Source: JBFLYO01 sp040756745 (GTDB lineage Bacteria; Bacteroidota; Ignavibacteria; UBA10030; UBA6906). From it: a stretch of 64,000 nt of DNA. The stretch is from NCBI GenBank assembly GCA_040756745.1, contig JBFLYO010000003.1, positions 1 to 64,000 on the forward strand, given 5' to 3'. Shown here in pieces: positions 17,294 to 25,709 of this stretch. The notes beneath the pieces were generated by a model. It was not told the DNA's origin. It made no database searches and was given only the letters and a program-made list of their open reading frames with translations. The position numbers and the translations under genes are program-made. The first letter of the stretch is position 1, and each line of letters opens with the position of its first letter.

Positions 17294-19771
17294 ATGGCGA
17301 GGAATTCGCTCACGCTGGTCATACTCCTGATCTCCTCACCCCTTCTCGGCGTGGCGGAACCCTCACCGAAGAAAGCCATTGCGGTCCGGACGCTCTCGCC
17401 TCCCGTTATTGACGGGCTGGTGGATGACCCGCAGTGGGCGACCGCCCCGCCGCTCCTCGATTTCACTCAGTTTGACCCTGTCGAAGGGGTCCTGCCGACC
17501 GAACTGACATCGGTGCGGCTCCTCTACGACAACAGCGCCCTGTACGTCGGGGTCATCTGTTACGATGCTCATCCGGAACAGATCGTCCGCCAACTCACGC
17601 GCAGAGACCGTAGCTCGGAGGCGGACAGGTTCAGCGTGATGATCGACTCGTACTTTGACCGGCAGACGGCGTTCGTATTTGTCACGAACGTGTCCGGGGT
17701 GCAGAGCGACGGCGTGCTCTCACAGGACGGCGCGCTCTACGATCTGAGCTGGGACGCGGTCTGGACAGTACGGACACGAGTGTATCGCGACGGCTGGTCG
17801 GCGGAATTCGAAATTCCCTACAACGCGATCAGGTTTGCGGAACAGGCGAGAGGCGTGTACACCTGGGGGATCAACTTCCGGCGCTACATCAGCCGCAAGA
17901 AGGAAACCGACGAATGGGTCATGGTACCGCGGCGCGAGATGCTGCAGATCTCCCGCTGGGGGACCGTGGAGGGGATCAAGGACATTACACCGCCGTTGCA
18001 TCTGGAACTCCTTCCGTATCTCTCCGGCACCGCATCGTACCAGACGGCATATCCCGGGCGCCCATGGAATTCATCGTACAGCTGGCAGGGAGGTGTTGAT
18101 CTGAAATACGGCATCGAGAGGAATTTCACCGTCGATGCAACGATCAATCCCGACTTCGGACAGGTGGAAGTGGATCAGTCGGTGCTCAATCTCACGGTCT
18201 TTGAAACACGGTTCCCCGAGAAGCGGCCCTTCTTTGTTGAAGGGGCCCAGCTCTTCACGTTCGGATCCGCCGTGGATAACACGCCGCTCTCGGTCTTCTT
18301 TTCGCGGCGCGTCGGGAAACGTCCCTCCGGCAGTCCGTTCGTCGTCGAACCGCCGGGCGGCAGCATCGAAGAAAATCCGCAGGTGACGACAATCTTTGGG
18401 GCCGTGAAGTTATCCGGGCGATCCCATTCCGGCTTCTCCATGGGACTGCTGAGCGCGGCGACGGATGAGGAGAAGGCGGTGCTCGTTGACTCTGCCGGTG
18501 CGCGCACCGGCACCGTTACGGAGCCGCGGGCCTCGTACAATGTCGTACGGCTGAAGCAGGATTTCGACGGCGGCTCGTGGCTCGGCGCGATCGGAACGCT
18601 GGCATCACGCAGAACGATGAACCCTGCATTCGCCGGCGGATTGGATTGGAACATCCGGCTGGATGGCGGCACCTACACGATCGACGGGTACGGTGCGGCG
18701 GCGCATTCTTCGACGGAACGGGTTCTGCGCGACGGTTCGTCGGGGCGCGACGGCGGGGCGGGCCGTGTGCTGTTCTCCCGCATTGCGGCGGAGCACTGGC
18801 TGTACACCGGATCGTTTGATTTCTATACGCGCTATTTCAATCTGAACGACCTGGGCTTCTTCGCCCAGCCGCATGACTACGGCGGATACACGCAGCTGCT
18901 CTACCGGGAGAATTTCGGAACCGGTCTCTTCCGGCGCTATGCGATCTCGGCCGTCCCGGAAGCGCGATGGAACTGGGACGGCGTGTTGACGAACGCTTTG
19001 TCGGACCTGTCGTTCACCGGCGAGTTCATGAATTTCTGGCGGCTGGTGCTGGTCTACGACCTTGCGTTCCGCGCCTACGACGATGAAGAGCGGGGGATCA
19101 TCGGCCTCTACCGGCGGCCACTCAGCCACACCTTCCGCACGCAGGTCAAAACCGACGAGCGCAGGAATATTTCTGCCACACTCACGCTGTCGTATGCATT
19201 TGATGAACGGCGGAAGCAGTCATGGAGCGGATCGCTCGGGCTCACCATCCGGCCGGTGTCATGGATTGAATTGAGCCCGTCTCTGTTATGGACGCAAACG
19301 CGGGGCGAAGAGGCCTGGGCATTCCCGGCGGGGAACGTGTTCGATCCGGCGGTAAGCGCAACGCCCTTCAGCGTGTTCGGCGACAGGGATCTTGATCAGG
19401 TGGACGTGGAACTCCGGGGGATTGTCACATTCTCGAGGACGCTCTCGCTACAGTTCTTCTCGCAAATCCTGCTCGCCCGCGGCACATACCTGGACTACAG
19501 GCGATTCGATGGGCCACGAGCGATCCCGTATGACTTTGCCTCGTCTGCCGGGTACATTAGTCCCAATTTCAATGAAGCGGTCTTCAACGCAAACGTTCTT
19601 CTCCGGTGGGAGTACCTGCCGGGGAGCACGCTGTATCTGGTCTGGACGCAGGGGAGGTTCGGCGATTCAGGCAATCCTGCGACAGGATTTGAGCGGCGGC
19701 TGCGCGATACGTTTGCGCTTCCGCACGATGACGCGCTGCTGCTGAAGATCAGCTACTGGTTCCCGCTCTGA
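17294..19771 (+). CDS. DUF5916 outer-membrane protein with N-terminal CBM9-like domain
   Basis: An 825-residue secreted protein with a signal peptide (residues 1-21, ending near GVA). Residues 25-200 form a carbohydrate-binding-family-9-like domain (PPVIDGLVDDPQWATAP, ALYVGVICYD), and the rest is a beta-rich, aromatic-rich region ending in a terminal aromatic/leucine strand (LLLKISYWFPL), as expected of an outer-membrane barrel. This architecture is the DUF5916 family, common in Bacteroidota and relatives, with unknown function. The C-terminus overlaps the convergent hydrolase gene by 19 nt. A promoter lies at 17205-17233. Ligand is unknown. Confidence 0.85.
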   Translation: MARNSLTLVILLISSPLLGVAEPSPKKAIAVRTLSPPVIDGLVDDPQWATAPPLLDFTQFDPVEGVLPTELTSVRLLYDNSALYVGVICYDAHPEQIVRQLTRRDRSSEADRFSVMIDSYFDRQTAFVFVTNVSGVQSDGVLSQDGALYDLSWDAVWTVRTRVYRDGWSAEFEIPYNAIRFAEQARGVYTWGINFRRYISRKKETDEWVMVPRREMLQISRWGTVEGIKDITPPLHLELLPYLSGTASYQTAYPGRPWNSSYSWQGGVDLKYGIERNFTVDATINPDFGQVEVDQSVLNLTVFETRFPEKRPFFVEGAQLFTFGSAVDNTPLSVFFSRRVGKRPSGSPFVVEPPGGSIEENPQVTTIFGAVKLSGRSHSGFSMGLLSAATDEEKAVLVDSAGARTGTVTEPRASYNVVRLKQDFDGGSWLGAIGTLASRRTMNPAFAGGLDWNIRLDGGTYTIDGYGAAAHSSTERVLRDGSSGRDGGAGRVLFSRIAAEHWLYTGSFDFYTRYFNLNDLGFFAQPHDYGGYTQLLYRENFGTGLFRRYAISAVPEARWNWDGVLTNALSDLSFTGEFMNFWRLVLVYDLAFRAYDDEERGIIGLYRRPLSHTFRTQVKTDERRNISATLTLSYAFDERRKQSWSGSLGLTIRPVSWIELSPSLLWTQTRGEEAWAFPAGNVFDPAVSATPFSVFGDRDLDQVDVELRGIVTFSRTLSLQFFSQILLARGTYLDYRRFDGPRAIPYDFASSAGYISPNFNEAVFNANVLLRWEYLPGSTLYLVWTQGRFGDSGNPATGFERRLRDTFALPHDDALLLKISYWFPL

Positions 19772-20679
19772 CCGGCAACCCGATCGACGAAGAACTCCAG
19801 GACCCGCCGCCAGTATTCCACCCCCCCCACGTCGGCAATGTCGTTGTGCCGCGCCCCCTGTATGAGCCAGAGCTCCTTTGGCTCATTCGCGTTGGCAAAG
19901 ACCGTTTCCGAATACGTGTACCTGATCAGGTTGTCAGCGGTTCCGTGGATAATGAAGATCGGAACACGAACGTCTTTCACGGCTTCCAGTGGCGACACGG
20001 CGTTCGCCTTGAAGTGCGCGAGATGCTCCGACCGCTTGATGACGATGTTCCGGAGGTAATGCCAGGGCAGCTTGATCATCCGTCGCTGGTAATCGTCGAA
20101 GATGGTACGTAGTGTAGCGAAACCGCTCTCGGCGACGAGCGCGACAACGCGATGATCGATCGCGGCGACCTGGATTGCCACTGCGGCCCCCATGGAGGTT
20201 CCGAAGAGGCCAACCCGTCCCGTGCGCAGATCCTTTCTGTCGAGCAGCCAGGAGATCGCCGTCGTTGCGTCGTGCTTCTCGTAGAAGCCGTAGGTGCAGT
20301 ACTTCCCCCCACTGTCACCGTGGCGCCGTGAATCGTAGAGGAAGACATTGAATCCAAGGTCGTGGAGCTGCTTTGCCATCGGCAGACCGACGATCTTGCA
20401 CTCGCTGACGCCGTGGAGATACACAATGGTGCCCCGGGGCTCTGCCGGTGCCTGGATGAACCAGCAGCTCAATGCAATGCCCTCGGGGGTCTTCAACGTG
20501 ACCTCTTCAAATGGAAGGCCGAGGTCCGAAGGGTGGAAGACGGAGGTGAACCTGCGGTAATACTCAATGGTCCTGCGGTGAGGCTGGAGCAGCATCCCCG
20601 GGCCAATCACCAGCAGCACGGCGGACACGAAGACCATGAAGAGCACCGCCCATCCGAGCAGGAGCAGGAAGACGGTCAT
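19753..20679 (-). CDS. Alpha/beta-fold hydrolase with N-terminal membrane anchor
   Basis: About 308 residues. Residues 1-28 form a hydrophobic anchor (MTVFLLLLGWAVLFMVFVSA). A serine-hydrolase fold follows with the nucleophile elbow GTSMGA, an acid in HGTADN and a histidine in GARHND, giving a Ser-Asp-His triad. It resembles the BEM46/YqkD-like membrane-associated hydrolases. The start at 20679 was preferred over the ATG at 20718, because a TTGCTT-N17-TATATT promoter ends at 20720, which would put 20718 before the transcription start. Divergent from the GT4 gene. Substrate unknown. Confidence 0.85.
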   Translation of the reverse strand: MTVFLLLLGWAVLFMVFVSAVLLVIGPGMLLQPHRRTIEYYRRFTSVFHPSDLGLPFEEVTLKTPEGIALSCWFIQAPAEPRGTIVYLHGVSECKIVGLPMAKQLHDLGFNVFLYDSRRHGDSGGKYCTYGFYEKHDATTAISWLLDRKDLRTGRVGLFGTSMGAAVAIQVAAIDHRVVALVAESGFATLRTIFDDYQRRMIKLPWHYLRNIVIKRSEHLAHFKANAVSPLEAVKDVRVPIFIIHGTADNLIRYTYSETVFANANEPKELWLIQGARHNDIADVGGVEYWRRVLEFFVDRVAGQSGNQ

Positions 20680-20719
20680 TCGTACAGCGCCGGTGGGGTG
20701 GTCGGTGCGTCCATGCATC

Positions 20720-20748
20720 AATATACACCCCCCCGGCAAGGGAAGCAA
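20720..20748 (-). promoter_or_regulatory. Promoter of the hydrolase gene (divergent pair)
   Basis: Minus strand: TTGCTT (20748-20743), a 17-nt spacer and TATATT (20725-20720). It mirrors the GT4 promoter on the other strand; the two -10 regions form an 11-bp inverted repeat (20717-20727 with 20779-20789). Confidence 0.55.
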
Positions 20749-20757
20749 CCTTGCGCG

Positions 20758-20786
20758 TTGCTTCTCCCGGAGGTCGTCTGTATATT
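20758..20786 (+). promoter_or_regulatory. Promoter of the GT4 gene (possibly leaderless)
   Basis: TTGCTT (20758-20763), a 17-nt spacer and TATATT (20781-20786). The ATG at 20795 lies only 8 nt after the -10 box, so the transcript would start at or next to the start codon. Confidence 0.55.
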
Positions 20787-20794
20787 GATACGCC

Positions 20795-21946
20795 ATGAAC
20801 TCCGGAGCGGCCGGGCCGCAGCGCATCGCCATCGTGCACGAATGGTTCACCTCCATGCGGGGGGGCGAGAAGTGCGTCGAGGCGATGTGTGAAGCGTTCC
20901 CGCACGCGGATGTGTATGCCCTCCTTCACGTTCCGGGAACAGTCTCATCCGTGATCGAGCGGGCGATCGCAGGGACGTCGTTCATCCAGCACCTTCCCGC
21001 CGCGGCGACCCGATACAGGAACTACCTTCCCCTCTTTCCTCTCGCCGTCCGACGTTTTGATCTCAGCGGCTACGATCTCGTCATCAGCTCGAACCACTGT
21101 GTTGCCAAAGGAGCGCGCACAGGAAGGAACACACTGCACCTCTGTTACTGCTACACCCCCATGCGGTACATCTGGGGACTGTACGACGAATACTTCGGCA
21201 AGGGGCGCGCAGGGCTTCTGACGAGGGGTGCGATGCGGGCGTTCGTCGGGCCGCTCCGGCGGTGGGATCTGGCTACGGCGCGCAATCCTCATCGCTTTGT
21301 GGCGATCTCTCACAATGTCCGCCGGCGGATACAGGAGATCTATGGCCGTGACGCGGACGTGATCTACCCTCCGGTAGACACATCTCGGTTCACGCTCTCG
21401 CGCGATGACGATGGCTACTATCTGATCGTGAGTGCTCTCGTGCCGTACAAGGCGGTTGATCTTGCGATCGCGGCGTTCAATGCTTCGGGGGATCGGTTGG
21501 TGATCGTCGGAGAGGGGCCGGATCGCCGCAGACTGGAGGCGCTGGCAGGTCCCACCATTCAGTTTGACGGGTGGCAATCCGACGACCGGCTGGCCGAATA
21601 TTATGCCGGCTGTTCCGCTGTGATCTTTCCAGGGGAAGAGGATTTCGGCATCGTGCCGGTGGAGGCGATGGCGACCGGAAAGCCGGTTCTCGCCTATGCG
21701 CGGGGGGGAGCGCTCGAGACCGTGGTGGACCGCCCCGGGCTCCGGGCCGGAGTATTTTTCCATGAGCAGACGGTCGCGTCGCTCCTGGAGGGACTTGAAA
21801 AGTTGAAGAGGACTGAATTCGATGCTTCGGCGCTGCGGCGGCATGCGCTGACATTCGACCGGGAATTGTACAAGTCGCAACTCATGGACTTCTGTCTCAG
21901 ACGGTGGCGGGAATTCACTTCCGGATCCCTTCAAGCGTATATCTGA
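20795..21946 (+). CDS. Glycosyltransferase family 4
   Basis: A 383-residue retaining glycosyltransferase of the GT-B fold. The N-terminal strand IAIVHEWF and glycine-rich loop (MRGGEK) begin the first Rossmann domain. The C-terminal nucleotide-sugar domain holds the E-x7-E motif in EEDFGIVPVEAMATGKPVL followed by ARGGALETV. It should act at the cytoplasmic membrane on polysaccharide or lipid-linked glycan assembly. No other glycan-biosynthesis genes flank it, so the acceptor is unknown. No Shine-Dalgarno is visible, in keeping with the leaderless promoter at 20758-20786. Confidence 0.88.
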   Translation: MNSGAAGPQRIAIVHEWFTSMRGGEKCVEAMCEAFPHADVYALLHVPGTVSSVIERAIAGTSFIQHLPAAATRYRNYLPLFPLAVRRFDLSGYDLVISSNHCVAKGARTGRNTLHLCYCYTPMRYIWGLYDEYFGKGRAGLLTRGAMRAFVGPLRRWDLATARNPHRFVAISHNVRRRIQEIYGRDADVIYPPVDTSRFTLSRDDDGYYLIVSALVPYKAVDLAIAAFNASGDRLVIVGEGPDRRRLEALAGPTIQFDGWQSDDRLAEYYAGCSAVIFPGEEDFGIVPVEAMATGKPVLAYARGGALETVVDRPGLRAGVFFHEQTVASLLEGLEKLKRTEFDASALRRHALTFDRELYKSQLMDFCLRRWREFTSGSLQAYI

Positions 21947-21969
21947 GAAGGTGTTATCGGGTTTTCTCG

Positions 21970-21998
21970 TTGACTTTCCCGGCGGATTTCCATATATT
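21970..21998 (+). promoter_or_regulatory. Promoter of the M23 peptidase / bactofilin / ATP synthase region
   Basis: TTGACT (21970-21975), a 17-nt spacer and TATATT (21993-21998), the closest match to a sigma-70 consensus in the window. It gives a leader of about 20 nt before the ATG at 22026. The genes from 22026 to 28717 are closely spaced, so it may drive the whole block. Confidence 0.6.
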
Positions 21999-22025
21999 TA
22001 GAGTCCAAATTTTCTAAGGTTGTGA

Positions 22026-22940
22026 ATGCCCCAGGAGGGAACCCGGCAGAGGAAATCGCCGCGTCTCTATAACGTCGTCGTCGTGCCGGTGGAGGAGGGA
22101 GGGACGACCCGGACCTTCCGGACCAGCCGGCTGACGATTGGCGCACTTCTCCTTCTTGGTTTTCTTGCCAGCGTCGCCGTCACGCTGGGCATCCTCGTCT
22201 ACACTCCCCTCGCGATGTACGTTCCGATCCCGAACCCCGGGCTCGAAGAACGATATGGGCGCCAGATCGTCGAAACGCAGCAGCGGCTCAACGCCCTGGC
22301 GGAAGACGTCGTGCTGTTGAGGGATTACAATAACCAGCTGCGCAAAGCGCTGGGAGAAGGGGGAGCGCGCGACTCCTCCGCCGCACGGCATCTTCCCCGG
22401 ATGCGCGATCAGCGGGATGAGGGTGTTCGCGCCGCACCGCCCCCGTCGCTGGTCGGGGACCCCGATCTGGGCATGCCGCTTGACGTTGGGCTCGAGACTG
22501 GTGAATCACCGGCGCAGTATGTGAGCGTCTCCACTGCAGCCCCTCCATCGCGGGCGTCCTTCCCTCTGCTGATGCCGGTGCAGGGATTCGTGACGCAGGG
22601 GTTCGACCCCTCGCGCAACCACTTCGGCATGGACATCGCTGCCCGGCGCGGAACCCCTGTGCATGCGCCGGGCGACGGCGTCGTCCTCTTTGCGGGGTGG
22701 ACGTACGACGACGGCAACATGCTCATCATCGCTCACGGGGCGGGGTATCTGACGGTGTACAAACACAACCAGGCATTGCTGAAGAATGCGCTGAGCGGCG
22801 TGCGGCGCGGTGAACCGATTGCGCTCCTCGGAACATCGGGGAAAACGAGCCTGGGCCCTCATCTGCATTTTGAGGTGTGGAAAAACGGGACACCGCAGGA
22901 CCCCGACAACTATCTTCTCGTCCCCACGCGCACGCACTAA
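22026..22940 (+). CDS. M23-family zinc metallopeptidase (LytM-like)
   Basis: A 304-residue envelope protein with a short basic N-terminus, one membrane segment (about residues 37-60) and a periplasmic stretch with a short coiled coil (residues 72-112). The C-terminal peptidase domain (about 180-300) has the first metal motif in NHFGMDIA (His near 199, Asp near 203) and the HLH motif (GPHLHFEVW, near 280), so the zinc site appears intact. It should cleave peptidoglycan cross-bridges or regulate amidases. It lies 18 nt upstream of a bactofilin gene; M23-bactofilin pairs are a recurrent arrangement in which the bactofilin positions the cell-wall hydrolase. Confidence 0.9.
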   Translation: MPQEGTRQRKSPRLYNVVVVPVEEGGTTRTFRTSRLTIGALLLLGFLASVAVTLGILVYTPLAMYVPIPNPGLEERYGRQIVETQQRLNALAEDVVLLRDYNNQLRKALGEGGARDSSAARHLPRMRDQRDEGVRAAPPPSLVGDPDLGMPLDVGLETGESPAQYVSVSTAAPPSRASFPLLMPVQGFVTQGFDPSRNHFGMDIAARRGTPVHAPGDGVVLFAGWTYDDGNMLIIAHGAGYLTVYKHNQALLKNALSGVRRGEPIALLGTSGKTSLGPHLHFEVWKNGTPQDPDNYLLVPTRTH

Positions 22941-22958
22941 GGGAGGCAGAGGAGCACC

Positions 22959-23336
22959 ATGGCAGAAAAGAACCAGACGGCCGGCACCTTCAGCGTTATC
23001 GGCACCGGTACGGTGATCAACGGCAACATCAAGACGGAAGGGAGCATCCGTGTCGACGGCAAGATCGTCGGCAACGTGGTCACGCAGGCCGATGCGGCCG
23101 TCGGCCTGAGCGGAGTGGTGGAGGGATCGGTCGATGCGCGCAATATCACTGTGGCGGGCAAGGTCCTCGGTACCTTGACCGCAGCGCAGAAGCTGGTGCT
23201 TGAGAGCCGGGCGGTGATTCGCGGCGATCTCCGCACGACCCGTCTCGTGGTGGATGAGGGGGCCGTCTTCGACGGGAAGAGCACGATGGCCGGAGCTCCT
23301 TCCGCGTCGTCTCCCCCGGCCCGCGATTCCCGGTGA
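22959..23336 (+). CDS. Bactofilin (polymer-forming cytoskeletal protein)
   Basis: A 125-residue DUF583/bactofilin protein. The core is a regular beta-helix of short repeats with alternating Gly/Val/Asp (GTGTVINGNIKTEGSIRVDG, then KIVGNVVT and VEGSVDARNITV), with unordered N- and C-terminal tails. It should self-assemble into filaments at the inner membrane and scaffold cell-wall enzymes. It is preceded by GGAGGCAGAGGAG. The stop is five bases before atpZ. Bactofilin next to an ATP synthase operon is a context I associate with Bacteroidota. Confidence 0.92.
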   Translation: MAEKNQTAGTFSVIGTGTVINGNIKTEGSIRVDGKIVGNVVTQADAAVGLSGVVEGSVDARNITVAGKVLGTLTAAQKLVLESRAVIRGDLRTTRLVVDEGAVFDGKSTMAGAPSASSPPARDSR

Positions 23337-23340
23337 CGTC

Positions 23341-23613
23341 ATGGCTGAAGAAGGGAAGCCGAAACCGTGGAGCGTCGTCTACGGCCCCTTCCTGACCCTT
23401 GGCCTGCAACTGGCCATAACTGCGGTCGCGTTCTTCTTCGTCGGGCGGTGGCTTGACGATGCGCTGGGGACGGCTCCCTGGCTCATGCTGGCCGGGCTTG
23501 CAGTGGGTGTCGCCGGCGGGTTGATCAGTTTCCTGCGAACGGCGATTGCACTGGGGAAGGAGCAGGACCGGGAGACCGAGGAACGACGAAAGGGATCGGA
23601 GGATGAAGAATAA
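23341..23613 (+). CDS. atpZ: AtpZ/AtpI-family F0F1-associated membrane protein
   Basis: A 90-residue protein with two transmembrane helices (about residues 14-36 and 45-66, FFVGRWLDDALG between them) and a charged C-terminal tail, as in AtpZ proteins (Gene 1 family) that associate with F0 and may assist Mg or Ca movement or c-ring assembly. The ATG at 23341 follows the bactofilin stop and is more likely than upstream in-frame codons that would run through the bactofilin gene. It overlaps the next gene by 11 nt. Confidence 0.85.
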   Translation: MAEEGKPKPWSVVYGPFLTLGLQLAITAVAFFFVGRWLDDALGTAPWLMLAGLAVGVAGGLISFLRTAIALGKEQDRETEERRKGSEDEE

Positions 23614-23992
23614 GGGGAGATTCCCCCTCCAGGTGGGAATGGTCCTCGCGGGGTCCGCTGCACTGATTGCCTTTCCGCTGGTGCAGTATGGCACGCCGGA
23701 GATCGTGTGGGCGGTTGCGGCAGGCGCACTTCTGAGCACTGTCAATGTGCTGCTCGGATACGTTGCAATCGAATACAGCTTCGAGAAGTCGTACACAACG
23801 TTTGTGAAAGCCGTGCTGGGGGGAATGGGGCTGCGCATGGCGGCCATGCTTGCTGCCCTGACGGCCCTCATCGTGTTCGGCGGGATGCACGCCGTGGCGT
23901 TGACGGTGTCAGTGATGGGGTTCTACGCAGTGTATCTTGTGATGGAAATTGTTTTCATCCAGCGGAAAGTTTCGCTCAAGAACCGGGAATAG
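23603..23992 (+). CDS. ATP synthase I-like membrane protein
   Basis: A 129-residue protein with four predicted membrane helices and a basic first loop (MKNKGRFPLQ), matching the ATP synthase I (UncI-like) class by size, topology and position between atpZ and atpB. Sequence conservation in this family is weak. The ATG at 23603 lies inside the end of atpZ and has GGATCGGAGG upstream. Its likely role is c-ring assembly of F0. Confidence 0.7.
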   Translation: MKNKGRFPLQVGMVLAGSAALIAFPLVQYGTPEIVWAVAAGALLSTVNVLLGYVAIEYSFEKSYTTFVKAVLGGMGLRMAAMLAALTALIVFGGMHAVALTVSVMGFYAVYLVMEIVFIQRKVSLKNRE

Positions 23993-23998
23993 ACAGAC

Positions 23999-24904
23999 GT
24001 GTCCATGATGGTGTTTGAGGATGGGGCCAAGGTGCTTCTCCCCGCCGGCGCCGATACTCTTCGGGCGGCTGCGGAGCATGCGGGGGGGCATGAGGCGAGC
24101 GGAGAGCTGTTCACAGAACTGCTCCACCACGTGCAGGACTCCCATGAGCTTGAGCTCCCCTATCTCCATGTGTCGCTTCCCCGGTTCACGCCCTTCGAGG
24201 TTGCAGGGATCACCATCGATATGTCGATCACCAAGCACGTGGTCTTCCTCTGGGTTGCCGCGGCCATCCTCTGTGTCACCGCAATGCTCATCGCCCGCAG
24301 CAACACCCGCCGTGCGGTCCCGCGGGGGTTCGGCAACCTCTTCGAGATGTTCATCGTCTTCATTCGTGATGAGATTGCTCTGCCCAACATGGGGCCCCAG
24401 GGCCTTCGCTATCTCCCGTACCTGCTGACGACCTTCTTTTTCATCCTGATCATGAATCTTCTCGGCCTCGTCCCTTATGGGGCATCGGCCACGGGGAACG
24501 TATCGGTCACGGCCGGACTGGCATTCATTGCCTTCATCATGATTCAGGTGTCGGCCATCCGGGCGCAGGGGCTCGGCCCCTACCTGGCGCACCTGAGCGG
24601 CGGCGTACACTGGTCGCTCTGGCCCATCATGATCCCTATTGAGATCCTCGGCCTGTTCACCAAGCCCTTCGCGCTCTGCATCCGTCTGTTCGCGAACATG
24701 ACGGGAGGGCACATCGTGATCGTCTCGCTGATCGGGCTGATCTTCATTTTCCAGTCGTACCTCATCGCGATCGCTCCCATCGGGTTTGTCGTCGGCATCA
24801 ATTTTCTGGAGCTGTTTGTCGCATTTCTGCAGGCATACATATTTGTGATGCTGACGTCGCTCTTCATGGGACTCGGCATTCAGGCGGGCGGTCACGGGCA
24901 TTGA
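23999..24904 (+). CDS. atpB: ATP synthase F0 subunit a
   Basis: Subunit a, 301 residues, forms the proton half-channels of F0 beside the c-ring. The key arginine motif RLFANMTGGH is present, and about six hydrophobic helices follow a longer than usual N-terminal extension of about 75 residues with an HEASGELF segment. Start uncertain: GTG at 23999, or ATGs at 24005 and 24008; all precede the conserved region. It is followed by atpE after 64 nt. Confidence 0.93.
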   Translation: MSMMVFEDGAKVLLPAGADTLRAAAEHAGGHEASGELFTELLHHVQDSHELELPYLHVSLPRFTPFEVAGITIDMSITKHVVFLWVAAAILCVTAMLIARSNTRRAVPRGFGNLFEMFIVFIRDEIALPNMGPQGLRYLPYLLTTFFFILIMNLLGLVPYGASATGNVSVTAGLAFIAFIMIQVSAIRAQGLGPYLAHLSGGVHWSLWPIMIPIEILGLFTKPFALCIRLFANMTGGHIVIVSLIGLIFIFQSYLIAIAPIGFVVGINFLELFVAFLQAYIFVMLTSLFMGLGIQAGGHGH

Positions 24905-24968
24905 GCGGCACCCTACCGCAAAGTTCACCGACACCACAACAATCACCGTACTCTGAAGGAGGAACATC

Positions 24969-25199
24969 ATGGATCCCAAAGCACTCGGCTACCTGGCAGC
25001 AGGCATCGGCGCAGCGTTGACCGTCATCGGCGCGGGCATCGGTATCGGGAAGCTTGCGGCGGCGGCGATGGAAGCCAGCGGCCGGCAGCCCGAAGTGGCG
25101 GGACAGGTCCGCACCTCCATGCTGATTGCCGCGGCGCTGATCGAAGGCGCAACCTTCTTCGCGCTGGCCATCTGCATCATCCTTGCCACGAAGTCCTAA
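24969..25199 (+). CDS. atpE: ATP synthase F0 subunit c
   Basis: The 76-residue c subunit: two helices with a glycine-rich first helix (GAGIGIGK) and the ion-binding Glu59 (ALIEGATFF) in the second. The residues that would make a sodium-type site (Gln in helix 1, Ser/Thr right after the Glu, Tyr later) are not all present, so a proton-specific ring is more likely. The polar loop is ASGRQPEVAGQVR. A strong RBS (AAGGAGGAAC) fits the high c-ring stoichiometry. Confidence 0.95.
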   Translation: MDPKALGYLAAGIGAALTVIGAGIGIGKLAAAAMEASGRQPEVAGQVRTSMLIAAALIEGATFFALAICIILATKS

Positions 25200-25214
25200 C
25201 GCCGGAGAAGCGGC

Positions 25215-25709
25215 ATGCTGGACATCAATCCGGGTCTGATACTCTGGACCATCATTACCTTTCTCATCGTCCTGGTGGTGCTCCGCGCGGTGGCGTGGAA
25301 GCCCCTGCTGGGCGCGCTGACGGCGCGCGAGGAATCGATCCGCACGGCGCTCCGGAAGGCAGAGGAGGCGCAGGCCGAGGCGCAGCGGATGCTGGAGGAA
25401 CAGCGCCGGCACCTGGCGCAGGCGGAGGAACGCTCACAGCGGCTGATGAAAGAGGGACGCGATATGGGAGAGCGGCTGAAGTCTGAGATCCTGGAGAAGG
25501 CCTCGTCGTCGTCGCGGCACATGATCGACCAGGCAAGGGACGAGATCCGCCGAGAGAAGGAAGCCGCGCTCCAGGAGCTGCGCGAGGAGGTAAGCGATCT
25601 CGCCGTTGCCGCGGCGGGGAAAATCCTGGACGCCAACCTGGACACGCCGAAACAGCGTGCGCTTGCCGAAGCGGCGATCAGGGAAATCACAGGGAAGAAG
25701 GCCAGATGA
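25215..25709 (+). CDS. atpF: ATP synthase F0 subunit b
   Basis: Subunit b, 164 residues, forms the peripheral stalk. One N-terminal membrane helix (about residues 6-28, ILWTIITFLIVLVVL) is followed by a long charged coiled coil rich in E, A, Q and R up to residue about 130. The ATG at 25215 is 15 nt after atpE. It overlaps atpH by 4 nt (ATGA). Only one b-type gene is seen, with no second b prime gene. Confidence 0.93.
   Translation: MLDINPGLILWTIITFLIVLVVLRAVAWKPLLGALTAREESIRTALRKAEEAQAEAQRMLEEQRRHLAQAEERSQRLMKEGRDMGERLKSEILEKASSSSRHMIDQARDEIRREKEAALQELREEVSDLAVAAAGKILDANLDTPKQRALAEAAIREITGKKAR

Noticed and set aside
23909..24979. 356-codon minus-strand frame opposite atpB
   Set aside because: Asp/Glu/Arg-rich antisense shadow of a conserved membrane protein.
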